Source: Amoebidium appalachense (lineage: Eukaryota; Ichthyosporea). From it: a stretch of DNA of 64,000 nucleotides. Location: the NCBI GenBank assembly GCA_963693365.1, contig CAVNZM010000008.1, positions 2,046,001 to 2,110,000 of the forward strand, written 5' to 3'. The notes under the pieces were generated by a model. The model had not been told where the DNA came from and did not search any database. It saw only the letters and a program-made list of their open reading frames with translations. The position numbers and the translations under genes were made by a program. Of this stretch, positions 59,767-64,000 are shown piece after piece. The number at the start of each line of letters is the position of its first letter. Position 1 is the first letter of the stretch.

Positions 59767-62700
59767 TCAGCACATGTTGAGCATCCCCACGGCCTTGGTG
59801 AAGAAAGAGGCAGACAGGGCCTTGGTGAACATGTCGGCCTTGTTGTCAGCAGAAGCCACCGGGACCACAGTGATGTTGCCCAGCAGGTGATGTTCCTTGA
59901 CGGAGCAGTAGCGGACGTCGATGTGCTTGGTCTTGGGCTTAACCCCCAGGGTGTCCAGCAGGGCCCGGGCAGACTCATTGTCCCCATGGATGGGCACCGG
60001 GGTGGGCTCATTGATAGGATTAAGGCCCAGGTCGTCCATCACATAGTTGAGCCATAGGGCCTCGTTCGTAGCAGCAGACATGGCCACAAATTCAGCCTCA
60101 GTGGAGCTGTGGGTGGTGATGGACTGGAGCCGAGACACCCAGGACACAGGGGAGGAGTTTATGAAGAAGACATAGCCCGTGGTGGAGCGCCGGGTGTCGC
60201 GGTCCTCGGCGTAGTCGGAGTCGGAGTAGCCAACAAGGTTGGGGGGGCCGGGACGGTAGACAATACCCAGGTCGATGGTGGCCAGCAGGTAGCTTACAAC
60301 TCTGGTAGCCATAGTCCAGTGGGTGACGGTGGGCGCATGAATGTGTCGAGTAAGGACTCCCAGAGCCTGGGAAATGTCGGGGCGGGTGGTACGCGCAATC
60401 CACAGCAGGGCACCGACCAGGCTGGCATAGTCCTCCTTCTTGCTGTAGGCTGGGGTCTTGTTGCTTTCACTGGCCTGGCCCGGGACGATGGGGGTCTTGG
60501 TGCCGGACATGTGGGTGAGACGAAAACGGGCAGCCAAGTCGATGATGTGTTGACGATGGCCCAGACGCAGAGACCCGTCCTCCAGCCAGGTAAGAGTGTG
60601 CCCGATGAGCAGGGTAGGACGACCCAGGTCCTTGGCAGAGAAACGAGCATCCAGCTTGGTGAAAAAATCGTCGATGAGCGCATCAGTGGCGGCCGTCACG
60701 GTGAAGTCATCCACGTAGGCAGCAAGGGCAATAAATGTTGGGGTCCCGGCATTCTTGATGAACAGGCACGGGTCAGCAGCACTCACAATGAAGCCTTGGT
60801 CGAGGAGATGGTCACGGAGGGCCTCATACCACTGGCGCGGTGCCTGTTTTAGGCCGTAGAGCGCCTTGTGGAGCAAGCCGACAGCATGGGGGGCCGAGGG
60901 GTTGACGAAGCCAGGGGGCTGCTCAATGTAGATGGTCTCGTTGACGGTGCCGTTGAGGAATGCTGTGTTGACGTCGATGTGGCGCAGAGGCAGACCTTGG
61001 GCCACGGAGGTAGCCAAAACCAGCCGGATGGTAGCCAGCGCAGCCACAGGTGACTCGGTGACGAAATAGTCCTGGCCAGGCTGCTGGTAGTTGCCCCGGG
61101 CCACAAGCCGGGCCTTGAAAGCAGTGACGTTGCCGACGTTGTCCTGCTTGACCGTAAAGACCCAGCCGACCGGAATGACAGTGGAGCCATCCTCTGGACG
61201 GGGCACAAGGGTGAAGGTGCCGTTGTCTTCCAGGGCCTTGAGCTCACGGTGTGCAGCCTCCTCCCATTTCAGACGCTGGGGACTCTTGAGTGCAGCCCGG
61301 ACAGTCTTGGGGACAACAATGGTGGAAGCCTTGATGGGTGTTGATGCAGGAGCCGTAGCCTGGGGGGCAAGGGGGGGCCGTAGCAGCAGCCACGTTGGCA
61401 GTCGGGCCTCGACGTTGGTCGTTGTACACAGCGCCACTACGGGTCGTCCGGGGGAGCCGATGTGCAGGCTCGGGCAGGATCGGAATGTCCAATTGATCAC
61501 TCGGCGCTGTCCCATTGGCTGACAGACGAGACGAATCAGATTGCTGATCATTCCGGACGATGTGATTGGCTGGCTGATTTGACGAATCAGATGACTCCAA
61601 AAAATGATGAATTGCCGGTGCGGTCGACCAATCAGATGGGACATCACGGAGGGGGTGCAGAATAGCAGCCTCGTCGAACTGCACGTCACGGCTGACGGTC
61701 ATCTTGTGTGCTGCTGGAATCCAGACCTTGTAGCCCTTGATGTTAGGAGGGTAGCCCACGAAGATGCCCTTGACGGCACGAGGCGCCAGTTTCGGTGTAT
61801 CCTGTTGATGGACGTAGCAGGGAGAGCCCCAGACACGGAGCCGGCTGTAGTCGGGAGGAATGCCGGTCCACAGCAGGGCGGGAGACGATTGGCTGCCGGT
61901 GGCTCGCGACGGGAGCATGTTGCGTATAAAAGCCGCGGTCACAGCTGCCTCGGCCCAGAATCCCACCGGAAGGCCGGACTGCTGCAGGAGTGCCCGAACC
62001 ATGTCGAGGAGGGTCCGGTTCAGTCGTTCGGCAGTCCCATTCTGTTGAGGAGAGCCGGTGGTAGTGATCTGATGGCGAATGCCATGCTCACGGTTGTAGT
62101 CCCCGAAGGCCGTGCCCATGTACTCGCCCCCCCGTCGGACTGAAACACCTGCATGGGAACACCGTGTTGGGTAACCGCCGCCTTGTGGTACGTCACATAT
62201 GCAGCCAGTGTGTCCGACTTCTTGACGAGGGGCACGGCCGTGGTGTGGCCGGTGAATTCGTCGTGGAACGTCGCCAAGTACTGAGCACCACCGATCGCGG
62301 GAGGGAAGGGGCCGCTGATGTCGCTGTGAACCTTGGCTAGGACCCGGGGAGCTTGGCTAGTTGATTCGGAGAAGGCAACACGGTGGGCTTTGCCGAGGGC
62401 ACAGGGCTCACACACACCCGGAGACTTGGCACCGCCACCCACCAACAGGCCTGCAGACTTGATGACCGAGCGTACAGCGTCAATGCCAGCATGGCCCAGA
62501 CGGTAGTGCCACGTGTTGAGGTCGGCAGTAACCTTGAGGATACGCGGAGCAGTGGTGGTTTGGGCGTCCGGGGTTGTGTCCGCGCGCAGAAGAGACACCG
62601 CCATGTGGTACAGCTTGGTGCCGACAGCCGAGCCGGTGGCCAGAATTTGATCGCCGTAGCACAACTTAACGCCGCCGCGGGTGTCAAAGCGGGGTAAAAC

Positions 62701-63929
62701 ACCGTTGGTAGTTGCCGTGAACACACTGATGAGAGTGTCGGGGATGGAGGGCACGTAGAGTACATCCGTCAGCTGATGCACCGCAGTAACGCCGTCGATG
62801 GTGCTGGAAAAGAACACGTCGCCCACCCCAAGCACTGCACATGCACCCTTGTCGGCTACTTGGACCGTGGAGTAAGGCGCCGCACGCATGTTGATGAACA
62901 CATCGGGCCGGGGGCACACATGGTCAGTGGCTCCAGAGTCGAGGAGCACCTTGTTGGTGCCACAGTCGTTGCTAGACATGAGGAAAGCCCGGGGAGCGGC
63001 AGCCCCCCCCTTGCACTGTGCCATAGTGTGGGTAGTAGAGGCAGGGTGGTTGATGCAGGACCCAGGCGGGAGGGGACCACCCTTAGGTTTGCGGCCGTTG
63101 GCACGGTTGCCCCCCTTGCACATGGCGGTAGTGTGACTGGTAGACAGTGGGTGGTTGACGCAGGAACCCTTGGGGTAGGTGCTGGCACGGTTGTTGCCAG
63201 AGTTGCTGTGTTGGCCGTTGCCGTTGGGGCACTGAGACTTGATGTGGCCTGGTTTGCCGCAGCCGTGGCAGATGACAGGTTGAGGAGCCCGTGTGGTGAA
63301 GGCGGCCGGCCCGGAGCTGGTAGTCACACGTGCACGTGGGTGGCTGGTCTCATATGCCCGTAGCTGTTGGAGGAGGCCCATCACGGTAGGCTTGGGTGTC
63401 ATCTTGTAGGCAATTACAGGCATTTCGTAGTAAGGCACCTTGCCGAGGTCGTTGGTGAGCTTGGTCAGCACTTGAGCATCACCAATTTGTGTGCCGTAAT
63501 CGGCCAGGCGCCGCACGTAGCCGCGGAGTTTCATGGCGTATTTCGTCGCGGTGTCCGTAGGTTCAGGCGTAGAATTCATGTACAGCCCGATAAGGTCGTA
63601 CTGATTGGCCTCAGATTGCTCCAGGTAGTGGGCAGATAGGGCCGACCATATCTCCGCAGGTGTGGTGGTGCGTGTTAACCCTAGGATACAACGCACGTCA
63701 ATCGAGAGTGCTTGCCACAGGTAGGAACGGGCAGTGTCGACCTGTTCACGGGTAGCCGGGTGCTCCGTACTGGGCGCGATGGTGTGGAGAAGACCAGCAC
63801 CAGAAAGCTGGACATACATGGTTTCGGCCCATGTGTGGTAGTCCGTGCCTGAATCATTATCAATGCCAGTGAAGAGAGGGATGTCGACCTTGAACTTGAT
63901 GGAATCATTACGTGAGGGGCCCATAACCC
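59767..63929 (-). pseudogene. Gag-Pol of copia copy 2, frameshifted
   Basis: Same domains as copy 1, with two single-base frameshifts in homopolymers. The C-run at 62127-62133 has 7 bases where copy 1 has 8, breaking the frame within the integrase core (QSDGG). The G-run at 61371-61377 has 7 where copy 1 has 6, in the integrase-RT linker. A 6-bp in-frame loss lies near 62110. A few substitutions are seen, e.g. Val to Ile in Gag and Thr to Met near the second Gag repeat. Gag, protease and, separately, RT-RNase H remain open. The copy would need products in trans unless the runs are sequencing errors. Confidence 0.8.
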
Positions 63930-64000
63930 TGTTGGACATTGTGTTCATAGAAGCTAGTTCTAGTGCACGTTGTTCCTTCTGTAAGTCAGAAATGATTGCA
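63930..64000 (-). repeat. 5' LTR of copia copy 2 (first 71 bp in window)
   Basis: Begins at the TGTTGGACATT inverse end next to the primer-binding site. The rest, including the gag start codon, lies beyond the window. Confidence 0.9.

Larger units (their letters stand above)
58815..64000 (-). mobile_element. Ty1/copia retrotransposon, copy 2 (inverted, truncated by the window)
   Basis: Reverse-complement copy of 12361-18245: full 3' LTR (58815-59579), purine tract (59580-59591), gag-pol (59767-63929), primer-binding site (63917-63929) and the first 71 bp of the other LTR (63930-64000). By eye it differs from copy 1 at only a few bases plus three indels. The target-site duplication cannot be checked because the outer end is missing. 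Confidence 0.95.

Overview
The window is nuclear DNA of a eukaryote with GT-AG introns. I read it as a unicellular relative of animals, perhaps a choanoflagellate or other holozoan. The reasons are a receptor tyrosine kinase with the HRDIAARN catalytic loop, a GATA zinc-finger factor, and an ectodomain that joins beta-helix coils to TNFR/EGF-like cysteine-rich modules. The species is an inference. Non-coding DNA is extremely rich in poly(G)/poly(C), (GT/CA)n and (GA)n.

Layout. (1) 367-6473, minus: 5' part of a type II AAA+ ATPase gene (CDC48/PEX6/AFG2-like) that runs off the left edge. (2) 6474-11390: intergenic region between divergent genes, with an inverted pair of dispersed repeats and a CCAAT cluster. 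(3) 11448-20084, plus: a GATA-type transcription factor of 347 aa in three coding exons. Its single zinc finger is split over all three. Intron 1 holds a complete Ty1/copia retrotransposon (12361-18245) inserted at the splice donor. (4) 20085-23971: convergent intergenic region. (5) 23972-56325, minus: a receptor tyrosine kinase gene of about 32 kb. I resolved it into 40 phase-consistent coding exons totalling 4533 nt (1510 aa): signal peptide, N-terminal domain, right-handed beta-helix built mostly of one coil per exon, EGF/TNFR-like cysteine-rich modules, SEA-like juxtamembrane domain, one transmembrane helix, tyrosine kinase and a tyrosine-containing tail. (6) 56326-58814: its upstream region, with a 5'UTR intron. 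(7) 58815-64000, minus: a second, nearly identical copia copy, inverted relative to the first, with two homopolymer frameshifts, cut by the window edge.

The most unusual signals are these. Intron design is stereotyped: in the sense direction poly(C) follows the 5' splice site and (CA)n precedes the 3' splice site, in genes on both strands. The copia LTR contains the gag start codon, so its primer-binding site lies inside the ORF and matches the initiator tRNA-Met anticodon arm. The target-site duplication of copy 1 is the GATA splice donor itself. The receptor architecture, with its exon-per-coil organisation, also looks undescribed to me.

All exon boundaries come from reading splice consensus, reading frame and phase by eye; no transcript data were available. 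Homopolymer lengths may carry sequencing error.
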